The translations under genes and the position numbers were made by a program. Shown one piece after another: positions 1-8,135 of a stretch of 64,000 nt of DNA. Location of the stretch: assembly GCF_007005445.1 (NCBI RefSeq), contig NZ_CP041387.1, forward strand, positions 4,293,501 to 4,357,500. Direction: 5' to 3'. Under the pieces are notes generated by a model. That model saw only the letters and a program-made list of their open reading frames with translations. It was not told the DNA's origin and did no database searches. The DNA comes from Rhodopseudomonas palustris. GTDB taxonomy: Bacteria > Pseudomonadota > Alphaproteobacteria > Rhizobiales > Xanthobacteraceae. The number at the start of each line of letters is the position of its first letter. Position 1 is the first letter of the stretch.

Positions 1-164
1 TGGAAGCGCAGATGATCGCGCGCAAGGCGCTCAACGACAGGCTCGCGGCGCTGGTGAAGCAGCGCGACACCTATCTGACCGCGCAGCGCGACAAACAGCC
101 GAAGCCGGCCTCCTCGTTCGACCGCGAGGTCGAAGCGACCCTGAAGGCGCAGTTGAAACGGTAG
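1..164 (+). CDS. C-terminal end of an unrecognised protein (partial)
   Basis: The window opens inside a reading frame that begins before base 1 (first complete codon at base 3) and stops at TAG 162-164. The 53 visible residues are rich in Lys, Arg, Glu, Ala and Gln, end in LKAQLKR, and look like a soluble charged helical tail. No motif identifies the family and I do not assign a function. The frame stays open with normal high-GC codon use. The next gene begins about 70 bases downstream on the same strand, so co-transcription is possible. Confidence 0.5.
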   Translation, partial: EAQMIARKALNDRLAALVKQRDTYLTAQRDKQPKPASSFDREVEATLKAQLKR

Positions 165-232
165 CGCCGACAACATCCGCGAGGGCGAACAGCGCTTTGA
201 CTCGTCCTCGCGGACGCGGCATTGTCGAGGCC

Positions 233-901
233 ATGAATACCCAGACCGAGAGCAAGGCGAAAGCCGGCGCCGCGATCATTCCCGTCACGCCGTTTCAGCA
301 GAACTGCACGCTGCTGTGGTGCGACACCACCCGCAAGGCGGTGGTGGTCGACCCCGGCGGCGACGTCCCGGAGATCCTGGCCGCGATCGAAAACACCAAA
401 GTCGCGGTCGAGGCGATCTGGCTGACCCACGGCCATATCGATCATGTCGGTGGCGCCGCAGACCTGCGCGACGCCCTCAAGGTCGAGATCATCGGGCCGC
501 ACCGCGACGATCAGTTTCTGCTCGACAACGTCGTCAACTCCGGCCGCAGCTTCGGTATCGGCGGCGTGCGCGACGTCACCCCCGACCGCTGGCTCGACGA
601 CGGCGACAGCGTCCGCGTCGGCGAGCTGACCTTCCAGATCTTGCACTGCCCGGGTCACTCGCCGGGCAGCGTGGTGTTCTTCAGCGAGGCGATGCGGTTC
701 GCGCTGGTCGGCGACGTGCTGTTCGCCGGCTCGGTCGGCCGCACCGACCTGCCCGGCGGCAGCCACGCCACGCTGATCGACTCGATCACCCGGAAGCTGC
801 TGCCGCTCGGCGATGACATCGGCTTCATCTGCGGGCACGGCCCCGGCTCCAGCTTCGGTCAGGAGCGGCTCACCAACCCGTTCCTGACCGGCGAAGCCTG
901 A
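233..901 (+). CDS. Metallo-beta-lactamase-fold hydrolase (GloB/YcbL type)
   Basis: A 222-residue cytosolic hydrolase of the metallo-beta-lactamase superfamily. The metal-binding signature THGHIDH lies at residues 65-71 (His66, His68, Asp70, His71). Later ligands are also visible: the His in CPGHSPGS, the Asp in GDVLFAGSVGRTD and the His in CGHGPGS. This is the glyoxalase II-like (YcbL) arrangement, which usually hydrolyses thioesters such as S-lactoylglutathione; the substrate here is inferred from the family only. ATG 233 is preferred because the protein then begins like its relatives (MNTQTESK). A TTG at 197 would extend it by 12 Arg-rich residues. Neither start has a well-spaced ribosome-binding site. 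Confidence 0.85.
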   Translation: MNTQTESKAKAGAAIIPVTPFQQNCTLLWCDTTRKAVVVDPGGDVPEILAAIENTKVAVEAIWLTHGHIDHVGGAADLRDALKVEIIGPHRDDQFLLDNVVNSGRSFGIGGVRDVTPDRWLDDGDSVRVGELTFQILHCPGHSPGSVVFFSEAMRFALVGDVLFAGSVGRTDLPGGSHATLIDSITRKLLPLGDDIGFICGHGPGSSFGQERLTNPFLTGEA

Positions 902-1135
902 CCGCGCCTCCGCCTCACCTGCTCCGCCTTCGATCACCTGCCGGACCGCACGCCGCTCGGCGATGTGCCGCTCACCCATGGGCGGGCGGTGTCCTGATCA
1001 TTGCATTGAACCAATTGCTCTCTGATGCGTCCAATTTTCGGACAATACCTCGGAATCCTACGAGTGACATCTGGTTCCCTCGTTCTGATACCAGGATCGG
1101 CCGCGTAATGTGTGGGACCGGAGGCGTGATCAGAG

Positions 1136-2113
1136 ATGACAGTCGAGCTTCTCAACGAACCTCTCTCCCGTTACCCCGCATTCGACACCACTGATCCCGA
1201 AGAACTGAGACAGGCCCTGCAGGCCGTCTATGGAGCCCGGCTGGTGGACGCCCCGGCGGCGGCCGATTTTCAGGTTCGCAGCAACTTCGTTCAGCTCGAA
1301 GACGTCGCGCTCGGCTTCGGGGTCGGGATCGGCGCGATCACCGTGGAATTCCCTGAAGGCGAATGCGCGCGGCTGCAGATCGCGCTGGCCGGCCAGTTCG
1401 TCACCCGCAGTGGCGGATCGACCACCGCGATCAATGCCAGGCAGTCGGGCATCATCTCGCCGGGGCGGAGCGCCCGCACCGAGTATGGGCAGACCTACAA
1501 GTTCAGCCTGCTGCGCGTGCAGAGCAGCGCGCTCGAGCGCAAGCTGGGCTCGCTGCTCGGCTGCAAGCCGAAAGCCGCGCTGGAGTTCGAGCCGGCGGCG
1601 AACAACGAGGCGCCGCAGGTGGTCAATCTGCGGCGCCTGCTGTGTTTCCTGGCCAATCAGCTCAATTGCAGCCCGCTGCCGCACGTGGTGCTGGCGGAGC
1701 TGCAGGAGGCGATCACGCTGTTGTTTCTCAACGCTTTCCGGCACAATTACAGCCGGCAGCTTGAGCGGGAATCGCACGGCATCGCGCCCAAGCACGTCCG
1801 GCAGGTCGAGGAATACATCGAGGCCAACTGGATGCGGCCGATCACCATCGAGAAGCTGACGGCGCTCACCGGGATCAGCTCGCGGGGCATCTTCAAGGCG
1901 TTCCAGCGCAGCCGCGGCTACTCGCCGATGGCCTTCGCCAAGCGGGTTCGGCTGCAGCACGCCCACAATCTGCTGGCTGATGGTGCGGCCCCGACCACCG
2001 TGACGGCGGCGGCGCTGTCCTGCGGCTTCTCCAACCTGGGGCATTTCGCCCGGGACTATCGCGACATGTTCGGCGAGAAGCCGTCCGAGACGCTGCAACG
2101 CTCACGGCCCTGA
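1136..2113 (+). CDS. AraC-family transcriptional regulator
   Basis: A 325-residue regulator. The first two thirds resemble the AraC-binding-like sensor domain of XylS/FeaR-type proteins. The last 100 residues form the double helix-turn-helix: first helix region EKLTALTGISSRGIFKAFQRSRG, then the conserved tail GFSNLGHFARDYRDMFGEKPSETL. A GGAGG at 1120-1124 sits 11 bases before ATG 1136. The gene is alone on its strand and converges on the next one. The inducer and target genes cannot be told from the sequence; no catabolic operon is adjacent. Confidence 0.9.
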   Translation: MTVELLNEPLSRYPAFDTTDPEELRQALQAVYGARLVDAPAAADFQVRSNFVQLEDVALGFGVGIGAITVEFPEGECARLQIALAGQFVTRSGGSTTAINARQSGIISPGRSARTEYGQTYKFSLLRVQSSALERKLGSLLGCKPKAALEFEPAANNEAPQVVNLRRLLCFLANQLNCSPLPHVVLAELQEAITLLFLNAFRHNYSRQLERESHGIAPKHVRQVEEYIEANWMRPITIEKLTALTGISSRGIFKAFQRSRGYSPMAFAKRVRLQHAHNLLADGAAPTTVTAAALSCGFSNLGHFARDYRDMFGEKPSETLQRSRP

Positions 2114-2123
2114 GCCGACGGAG

Positions 2124-2154
2124 AACGGGCCGCCCCGTTGCCGGGACGGCCCGT
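2124..2154. terminator. Hairpin between convergent genes
   Basis: An inverted repeat (ACGGGCCG ... CGGCCCGT) with additional inner pairing lies 11 bases after the AraC stop and before the stop of the convergent small protein. There is no T-run, so it may act as a bidirectional or Rho-assisted terminator. Confidence 0.45.
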
Positions 2155-2185
2155 CGTTCAGACCGGGACGGCCGAGGCCGATCGG

Positions 2186-2605
2186 TTACTCGATGATTTC
2201 CACGACCTTGCGGGTGCGCGGGTCGACCAGCACGGTCCGGTCGTTGACCACGGTGTAGCGATACTCGCTGGCCCGGCCGAAGCGATCCGGCACCTCGTAA
2301 TAGGTCACGCCGTCGGACGGCAGCACCACGCCGACGCGAACCTCGTCGCGGTAGCGGTACGACGGATGGCGCTGCTCGACGACGTAGTGACGGAACTGCG
2401 GTCGGTCATCGACACCCAGGATGCCGGCTACGCCGCCGACAACGCCGCCGATCGTGCCGCCGACGACCGCTCCGACCGGTCCGGCCGCACGCTCCCCATC
2501 CCGCGCCCCGCGTTCGATCCCGCCGGGAACGCCCTGGGCGTTGGCAACGGCGGGCGCGGCGAGCGCCAGGACGACGATGGCGGTTCCAGCGAAGCGATTG
2601 ATCAT
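2186..2605 (-). CDS. Small secreted protein, DUF1236-like
   Basis: A 139-residue protein starting MINRFAG. It has an N-terminal signal peptide (hydrophobic stretch ending in a VANAQG-type cleavage site), a glycine-rich segment with a GGTIGGVVGGVAG repeat that resembles a glycine-zipper, and a C-terminal DUF1236-like part with YYEVPDRFG and YRYTVVNDRTVLVDPRTRKVVEIIE-type sequence. It is probably periplasmic or outer-membrane associated, and the function of the family is unknown. ATG 2605 is preceded on the minus strand by a GGGAG about 8 bases upstream, which decides this start over an upstream Met at 2641. Confidence 0.75.
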   Translation of the reverse strand: MINRFAGTAIVVLALAAPAVANAQGVPGGIERGARDGERAAGPVGAVVGGTIGGVVGGVAGILGVDDRPQFRHYVVEQRHPSYRYRDEVRVGVVLPSDGVTYYEVPDRFGRASEYRYTVVNDRTVLVDPRTRKVVEIIE

Positions 2606-2724
2606 GGTCAGACTCCCGTGTGATGAAAGGTGGTCTGACAAAGCCGAATTCGGCGATCTGTTCCGTACTCCGCTGCACCGAGGCTTGCTGATGATCCTTG
2701 CAGGACGCCGGCGGAACCGGATGC

Positions 2725-3882
2725 CTACTTCATCAATCCAGCAGCCGTGAGGGCGCGTGTGATCACCGCGCCGACGTCCAGCCCGCGCTTGCCGGAGCGG
2801 GATTCGGCGGAGGCTCCCTCCTGGCCGGACTTGGGAGCGGCGCCGTGAGTTGCGTCCGCGGCGCGTCTCGACACCGCAGTGTGGTGGGCCGACCGCGGCT
2901 GGTAAACCCGGCCAGTCAGGCCGAAGAACTGCGCGATGTGATAGGACGACGAGATCCCGACATCGAGCAGATAAGCACCGGCGACGCCGTAGCGCTGCTC
3001 GCCGGCGCCGGCACCGAGCGGCGTGCCGTGCGCCATCCCGGTGATCGTGTAGGATTCCACCACGGTTTCACCGCTCGAATTCCGCCACACCTGGCGTGGA
3101 TAGCCGTCGACCCTGTTTTGCGCCATTGGCGCCTCTGGCAGGCCGTGCAGATCTAACCATTGCCGCACCAGCGCATCGGCGTTCGCCGGATCGACGGTCC
3201 GGTCCGCATCGCCGTGCCACACCGCCAGCTTCGGCCATGGCCCCTTGTGGGCGGTCGCACCGCGCACGAGGTCGCCGAGCTGACGGCCGGTGCGTGGCGA
3301 CGCGTGGCGCATTTCCTTGAGCGCCTGCCGCACATTCAGCGCGACGCCATAGGGCAGTCCGGCGATCACGGCGCCGCCTGCAAACACCTCAGGATAGCTG
3401 GCGAGCAGTGCCGCCGTCATCGCCCCGCCGGCCGACAGGCCGGTAGCGAAGATCCGAGCGCGGTCGATGGAGTGGTGGTCCACCATGTGCGCGACCATCT
3501 GCCGGATCGAGGCGACCTCGCCGCTGCCGCGATGGATGTCATCGGGCGCGAACCAGTTGAAGCAGGTGTTGGGGTTGTTGGCGCGGGTCTGCTCCGGCAG
3601 CAGCAGCGCGAAGCCATAGCGCTGCGCCAGCGTGCACCAGCCGGCACCGATCTCGTAGCCGGCGGCATTCTGCGTGCAGCCGTGCAGAACGACCACCAGC
3701 GGCATTCTCTGCGGGATCCCATCCGGCACGAACGAGAACATCCGCAGAGCGCCCGGGTTGGGACCGAACCCGGCAGTCTCGGTCAGGCGACTGTCGGCGG
3801 TGCCTTCGTTGTGGCCCAAGCCGTTGAAAGCGTGCATTTTTCGGAGCTGCCCGAGGAAATCGATTTGATCTTTCAGTGACAC
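2725..3882 (-). CDS. PHB depolymerase-family esterase
   Basis: A 385-residue alpha/beta hydrolase of the PHB-depolymerase esterase family. An oxyanion-hole region VVVLHGCTQNAAGYE lies near residues 63-77, the nucleophile motif is GLSAGG (Ser150), the acid is in WHGDADRTVDPAN and the catalytic His is in GMAHGTPLG. These proteins cleave hydroxybutyrate esters or related esters; no signal peptide is evident, which suggests an intracellular or unconventional location. GTG 3882 is chosen because an AGGAG lies about 6 bases upstream and the protein then starts at the conserved family N-terminus. An upstream Met would add 60 unrelated residues. The window also carries phaA, phaB and phaR some 40 kb away, so a role in polymer turnover is plausible but inferred. 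Confidence 0.85.
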   Translation of the reverse strand: MSLKDQIDFLGQLRKMHAFNGLGHNEGTADSRLTETAGFGPNPGALRMFSFVPDGIPQRMPLVVVLHGCTQNAAGYEIGAGWCTLAQRYGFALLLPEQTRANNPNTCFNWFAPDDIHRGSGEVASIRQMVAHMVDHHSIDRARIFATGLSAGGAMTAALLASYPEVFAGGAVIAGLPYGVALNVRQALKEMRHASPRTGRQLGDLVRGATAHKGPWPKLAVWHGDADRTVDPANADALVRQWLDLHGLPEAPMAQNRVDGYPRQVWRNSSGETVVESYTITGMAHGTPLGAGAGEQRYGVAGAYLLDVGISSSYHIAQFFGLTGRVYQPRSAHHTAVSRRAADATHGAAPKSGQEGASAESRSGKRGLDVGAVITRALTAAGLMK

Positions 3883-3923
3883 GGTCGCTCCTGGTCTGGG
3901 CCCCTGCCCGCACCCGGCATATA

Positions 3924-3939
3924 ATTGCTGCATCGCAAT
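3924..3939. promoter_or_regulatory. Candidate operator upstream of the PHB depolymerase gene
   Basis: A perfect inverted repeat ATTGC-N6-GCAAT (spacer TGCATC) in the 246-base region between the divergent esterase and DUF2269 genes. TGC/GCA-rich dyads are the known target type of PhaR, and the promoter region of phaR at 44194-44203 also carries ATTGCATTGC. Assignment to PhaR is inference. Confidence 0.35.
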
Positions 3940-4128
3940 ATGGTAGGTCCGGACCGCTGCGCAGCGTGCGGGTCTGGCAGATGCGGTCGTCAACGCCGAC
4001 CCGCAATGGCGGTACAGCGACCAAGGTCGATTTGACAAACCCCGACGAAACCCCGAGCACAAAGCGAAAAATCGAGCAGTGGCGCGGCGGAGTGCTGGTC
4101 ACGACGGCACAGGCGCGGAACAGACCCG

Positions 4129-4590
4129 ATGTATGATGTGTTCAAATTCCTCCATGTTGTCGGCGTAGTCGTGCTGGTCGGCAACGTCACCATCACCGCC
4201 TTCTGGAAAGCGTTCTCCGACATGACCCGCGATCCGAAGATCGTAGCGCACGCGCAGCGGGGCGTCACGGTGTCGGACTTCATCTTCACACTGACCGGTA
4301 TTGCGCTGATCATCATCGGCGGCTACGGGGCCGCGCTGATCAAGGACATTCCACTGTTCGGCTCGTTCTGGCTGGTGGCGGGGCAGATCCTGTTCGTGAT
4401 CTCCGGGCTGATGTGGCTCGGCATTTTGATACCACTACAAATCCGGCAGGCACGTCTTGCCCGCAGCTTCGCCGAGAGCAGCGAGATCCCGGCACAATAC
4501 TGGCGCGACGCCAAGACCTGGCTGATCTGGGGCATCATCGCCACCGTCCCGCTGGTCGCGGCGGTGTTCGTGATGGTCTACAAGATCTGA
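4129..4590 (+). CDS. Integral membrane protein, DUF2269-like
   Basis: A 153-residue protein with four predicted membrane helices (about residues 5-25, 50-70, 77-100 and 130-150) and short polar loops. The opening FLHVVGVVVLVGNV and the central FSDMTRDP loop fit the DUF2269 family of predicted inner-membrane proteins of unknown function. It is divergent from the esterase and converges on the FUSC-family gene, with only 7 bases between stops. Confidence 0.75.
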   Translation: MYDVFKFLHVVGVVVLVGNVTITAFWKAFSDMTRDPKIVAHAQRGVTVSDFIFTLTGIALIIIGGYGAALIKDIPLFGSFWLVAGQILFVISGLMWLGILIPLQIRQARLARSFAESSEIPAQYWRDAKTWLIWGIIATVPLVAAVFVMVYKI

Positions 4591-4597
4591 TCGGGCA

Positions 4598-5710
4598 CTA
4601 CGCGACCCGTGCGGTCGGCTTTCCGGGCAGTCCCCATTCCGTAACCCGCATTTCGAGGTCGCGGAAATTCTGGTGCAACTGTTCCATCGCAAAGCCGAGC
4701 GCGAAGAACCGCTCGGCCTGATCGCCCGGCAACGCTCGGATCAGACCGTCGCGTCGCACCGCCGCGACCTCGGCCGCATAAGCGGCGAGCGCCTGTTCCA
4801 TCGGCCCGAGCGGCGGCGGGGCGTGGCGACCACGCAGCGCCGCAGCGCAAGCGGACAGATGCGACGTTGCTGCGCCCCGCAGTGCGTCCACGGTGCCGCC
4901 GAGCCGGTCCTGCAGCGTCGGCGGCAACGGCGCGGTGACGGCGCGACCGACCATCACCAGATCATGGCGCAGCCGCAGCAGGGTGCGCACCAGCGGCGCA
5001 ACATCGGGGCCGCGCGACAGCCCGGCGTTGCGCTCGCGCTGCGCCTCGGCGCCGATCTCCGCCAGCGTCACCAGCGAGGCACCGATGCCGTCCTGAAGCC
5101 GGTGCAGCGCGTCGTTGTCGAGTCCCTTCGTCAAGCCGGCGAGCAGCGCACCGAGCGCGTCCGCCATCAATTCGAGCGAGCGCGCCGCCGCAGCCAGCGC
5201 CAGCCCCTGCGCCCGCGACGGCAGCACCACGAACGATACCGCCAGCCCGACCGCCGCCCCGACCGCGACTTCGAGCACGCGATCGATCGCCGACGCCAGC
5301 GGTTCGACCTTGGTGATGGTCGGAACCAGCAGCACGATGATCGCCGTGACGGTGGCGACGTTGAGGCTGGGCTTGATCGCGGCGAGCAGCGCCAGCGGCG
5401 CAACCGCCAGCGCCAGCGCACCCAGCAGCGCCAGTTCGCTGTGATGCGGCACGAAAATGGTGATGGCGCCGCCGTAGATCGCCCCGCCGATAGTGCCGAC
5501 GAAATAGTCTCCCGCCATTTTCAACGACCTTCCGACGCTGGTCTGCGTCACGATGATCGCGGTGAGCACGGCCCATAGCGGCAGATGCAAATGGAGACTC
5601 TGGGCGAAGCCGAGCGCCAGCAGCGCCGCGAGCGTGATCCGCAGTGCCAGCCCCCAATGCGGCCGGCGCGGTTTCCATTGCGAGAGTAAGCGTGTCCTGA
5701 GGGATGTCAT
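4598..5710 (-). CDS. FUSC-family inner-membrane protein
   Basis: A 370-residue protein with two clusters of hydrophobic segments in the first half (LALRITLAALLALGFAQSL, LPLWAVLTAIIVTQTSVGRSLK, then GGAIYGGAITIFVPHH and several Ala/Leu-rich helices). A helical cytoplasmic second half ends in EQLHQNFRDLEMRVTEWG. The VTQTSVGRSLK-MAGDYFVGTIGGA region is typical of the fusaric-acid-resistance/YccS-type FUSC family. These are putative aromatic acid or small-molecule exporters, but this member has no HlyD partner next to it. Start ATG 5710 is chosen because the protein then begins MTSLRTRLL just ahead of the first helix. Confidence 0.8.
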   Translation of the reverse strand: MTSLRTRLLSQWKPRRPHWGLALRITLAALLALGFAQSLHLHLPLWAVLTAIIVTQTSVGRSLKMAGDYFVGTIGGAIYGGAITIFVPHHSELALLGALALAVAPLALLAAIKPSLNVATVTAIIVLLVPTITKVEPLASAIDRVLEVAVGAAVGLAVSFVVLPSRAQGLALAAAARSLELMADALGALLAGLTKGLDNDALHRLQDGIGASLVTLAEIGAEAQRERNAGLSRGPDVAPLVRTLLRLRHDLVMVGRAVTAPLPPTLQDRLGGTVDALRGAATSHLSACAAALRGRHAPPPLGPMEQALAAYAAEVAAVRRDGLIRALPGDQAERFFALGFAMEQLHQNFRDLEMRVTEWGLPGKPTARVA

Positions 5711-5880
5711 CGGCGGCCGCAATCGTTGAGGTTGCACCGTCTGGCGCGGAATCGTCGGCGTCAGAGAGCACGGCGCTGCGAACCGCGCAAATCCGCATCG
5801 ATGCGGGTGGGGCCTGCGGCAGCGCGGCTTGAACCGTGTGCGTGCCCCGCCTAACGTGCGGCGCAAAAGAGGGAGCCCTA

Positions 5881-7245
5881 ATGGCCAACGAAACCGCCAC
5901 GCTCGCCGGCTACGTCGCCGCGCTGCAATTCACCGACATTCCGCAGGACGTGCTGGCGCGCGCCAAGCTCTTGACGCTCGACTTCCTCGGCAGCGCGATC
6001 CGCGCCCGGCGCGAGGCCGAATCGACACCGGCGATCCTGCAGACGCTGCAGGCGCTGTCGCTCGATGCGGCCGGCGAAGCCACGGTGTTCGGCGACGACA
6101 AGCGCTGGACCCCGGCGGTGGCGGCGCTGCTCAACGGCGCGCTCGGTCACTCGCTCGATTTCGACGACACTCACGCGGATTCGTCACTGCATCCATCCGC
6201 GCCGGTGGTGCCGGCCGCATTCGCGGTCGGCGAACTGGTCGGCGCCTCGGGCCGCGACGTGCTGACTGCGATCGTCGCCGGTTATGAAGTGTGCTGCCGG
6301 CTCGGCAACGCGCTCGATCCGACCTCGCACTACGCGCGCGGCTTCCACCCGACCGCAACTGCCGGCACCTACGGCGCCGCAGCGGCCGCTGCCAAACTGT
6401 TCGGCCTGTCGCAGGACCAGATCGTCGCGGCGTTCGGCGTCTCCGGCAGCCAGGCCGCGGGCTCCCTGCAATTCCTGGTCAACGGTGCGTGGAATAAGCG
6501 CTATCAGGTCGGCGCTGCCGCGATGAACGGCGTGATCGCCGCGACGCTGGCCAAGAACGGCTTCGTCGGTTCGACCGAGTCGGTCGAAGGCATTCATGGC
6601 CTGTTGGTCGGCTACACCGACACCCCGCATCACGACAAAGCGGTCGCCGACCTCGGCAAGGTCTACGAGACCATGAAGATCGGCGTGAAGCCGTATCCGA
6701 GCTGCCGCTACACCCACGCTGCGATCGACGCGCTGATCGCGATGCGCCGCGAGCACAATCTGACACCGGCGCAGATCAAGCGGGTCGAGGTCGGGCTGCA
6801 TCAGAACGGCATTACGCTGACCGGCGATGCATCGACCAAGCGGCATCCGCGCTCGATCGTCGGCGGCCAGTTTTCGATGTTCTTCACCGGCGGGCTGGCG
6901 CTGGAGCAGGGCAGCTTCGGCTGGGACGACTACGCCCGGCTAGGAGATCCGGCGATCGATGCTCTCGCAGACAAGTTCGACGTGGTGCGGGACGAACGGC
7001 TGGAAGGCAAAACTCACCCGTTCGGCGCCCGCGTTTCGATCACCACCGAGGACGGTGTGCACGAGCGGATTTACGCCGATCCGTCCGGCGAGCCAACCTC
7101 GTTCCCGAGCGACCAGGCGATGGCGCAGAAATTCCTGCAACTCGCCAGCCCGGTGCTGGACGGCCGGGCGCAGAGCTTTGCCGATGCGGTGCTGACGCTG
7201 GAGCGTTTCGCCAAGGTGAGCGAGGTCACCGCACTCGGGCGCTGA
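5881..7245 (+). CDS. MmgE/PrpD-family protein
   Basis: A 454-residue member of the MmgE/PrpD family, which includes 2-methylcitrate dehydratase and iminodisuccinate epimerase. Family hallmarks include the N-terminal LTLDFLGSAI segment, the LDFDDTHADSSLHPSAPVVPAAFA region (active-site Asp/His cluster), GFHPTATAGTYGAAAAAAKL, and KPYPSCRYTHAAIDA. No prpB, prpC or acnD neighbours are present, so a propionate role is not supported; the substrate is unknown. The frame could be extended upstream, but ATG 5881 follows GAGGGA and matches the usual family length. Confidence 0.85.
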   Translation: MANETATLAGYVAALQFTDIPQDVLARAKLLTLDFLGSAIRARREAESTPAILQTLQALSLDAAGEATVFGDDKRWTPAVAALLNGALGHSLDFDDTHADSSLHPSAPVVPAAFAVGELVGASGRDVLTAIVAGYEVCCRLGNALDPTSHYARGFHPTATAGTYGAAAAAAKLFGLSQDQIVAAFGVSGSQAAGSLQFLVNGAWNKRYQVGAAAMNGVIAATLAKNGFVGSTESVEGIHGLLVGYTDTPHHDKAVADLGKVYETMKIGVKPYPSCRYTHAAIDALIAMRREHNLTPAQIKRVEVGLHQNGITLTGDASTKRHPRSIVGGQFSMFFTGGLALEQGSFGWDDYARLGDPAIDALADKFDVVRDERLEGKTHPFGARVSITTEDGVHERIYADPSGEPTSFPSDQAMAQKFLQLASPVLDGRAQSFADAVLTLERFAKVSEVTALGR

Positions 7246-7324
7246 CCGGGACGATCTGCGGTATTGACATACTTGCAATCTGACGTAGCAGATGAGCCGA
7301 TCTTCTCCAGAAACGGGGCGACCG

Positions 7325-7930
7325 ATGCAACGCTTCGTCTGCGAACAGAACATTGCTCATTTCCAGCGCCTGCTGGAGACCGCAGAGGACGACAAGCTGC
7401 GCCGCACGCTGCTCGGCCTGTTGTCGTCCGCCAAGCGCGAGCTGGCGCTGCTGAATTCGCAGATTTCCGGCGCCGATCTGTCGCCGCTGGGGTATCGCAA
7501 GCCGGCCGGCGATATCGCAGCGGCGCTTGCGCGGCTTCGAGCCAGCTTCGACGCATCCGATCATCCCTGCCTGCTGATCGACCCCGGCCCCGGCCTGAAG
7601 ATCTTCGACATCAACGACGCCTATGCGCGCGCCACCTTCACGACGCGCGACACCGTCGTCGGCATGTCGTTGTTCGAGATCTTTCCGGACAATCCGGCCA
7701 TCGTGACGGCCGATGGTGTCAGCAACCTCTACGAATCGCTGCGGACCGTGGTTGAGACCGGCCAGCCGCACGCCCTCGCGGTGCAGCGCTACGACGTTCG
7801 CAACGCCGACGGGGTGTTCGTCGAACGCTATTGGCAATCGATCAGCACGCCGGTGCAGGATCTAGACGGCCGCCTGATCTGCCTGCTGCACACCATCGAA
7901 GACGTCACCGCCGAAGTGCTGGCGGATTGA
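7325..7930 (+). CDS. PAS-domain protein without an output domain
   Basis: A 201-residue protein. An N-terminal helical region (MQRFVCEQNIAHFQRLLE, then DDKLRRTLLGLLSSAKRELALL) is followed by a single PAS fold from about residue 75 to the end, with FDINDAYARATFTTRDTVVGMSLFEIFPDNP and a C-terminal PVQDLDGRLICLLHTIEDVT. No kinase, GGDEF or HTH domain follows, so it would act as a stand-alone sensor or adaptor. The next gene downstream is metabolic. Start ATG 7325 follows GGGGCGACC. An ATG at 7292 in the same frame is an alternative. Confidence 0.75.
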   Translation: MQRFVCEQNIAHFQRLLETAEDDKLRRTLLGLLSSAKRELALLNSQISGADLSPLGYRKPAGDIAAALARLRASFDASDHPCLLIDPGPGLKIFDINDAYARATFTTRDTVVGMSLFEIFPDNPAIVTADGVSNLYESLRTVVETGQPHALAVQRYDVRNADGVFVERYWQSISTPVQDLDGRLICLLHTIEDVTAEVLAD

Positions 7931-8135
7931 CGCACCCGCGTCAGTGCACCTTAGGCGCGCACCGCACCATTCAAATACCTTTCGGCGACCCTCGGCCCCG
8001 GTCACGAAGCCGTGGAGAAACCATCCGCCCGCTCGTGCGTCTGGAAGGCGTCGCCTGGAACGTCTATGGTTCCAAAATACCGCACGCCGCGCGGGCACGC
8101 AAAGCAGCCGGTTTCCAAAAGCCTGGGGATGAGCG

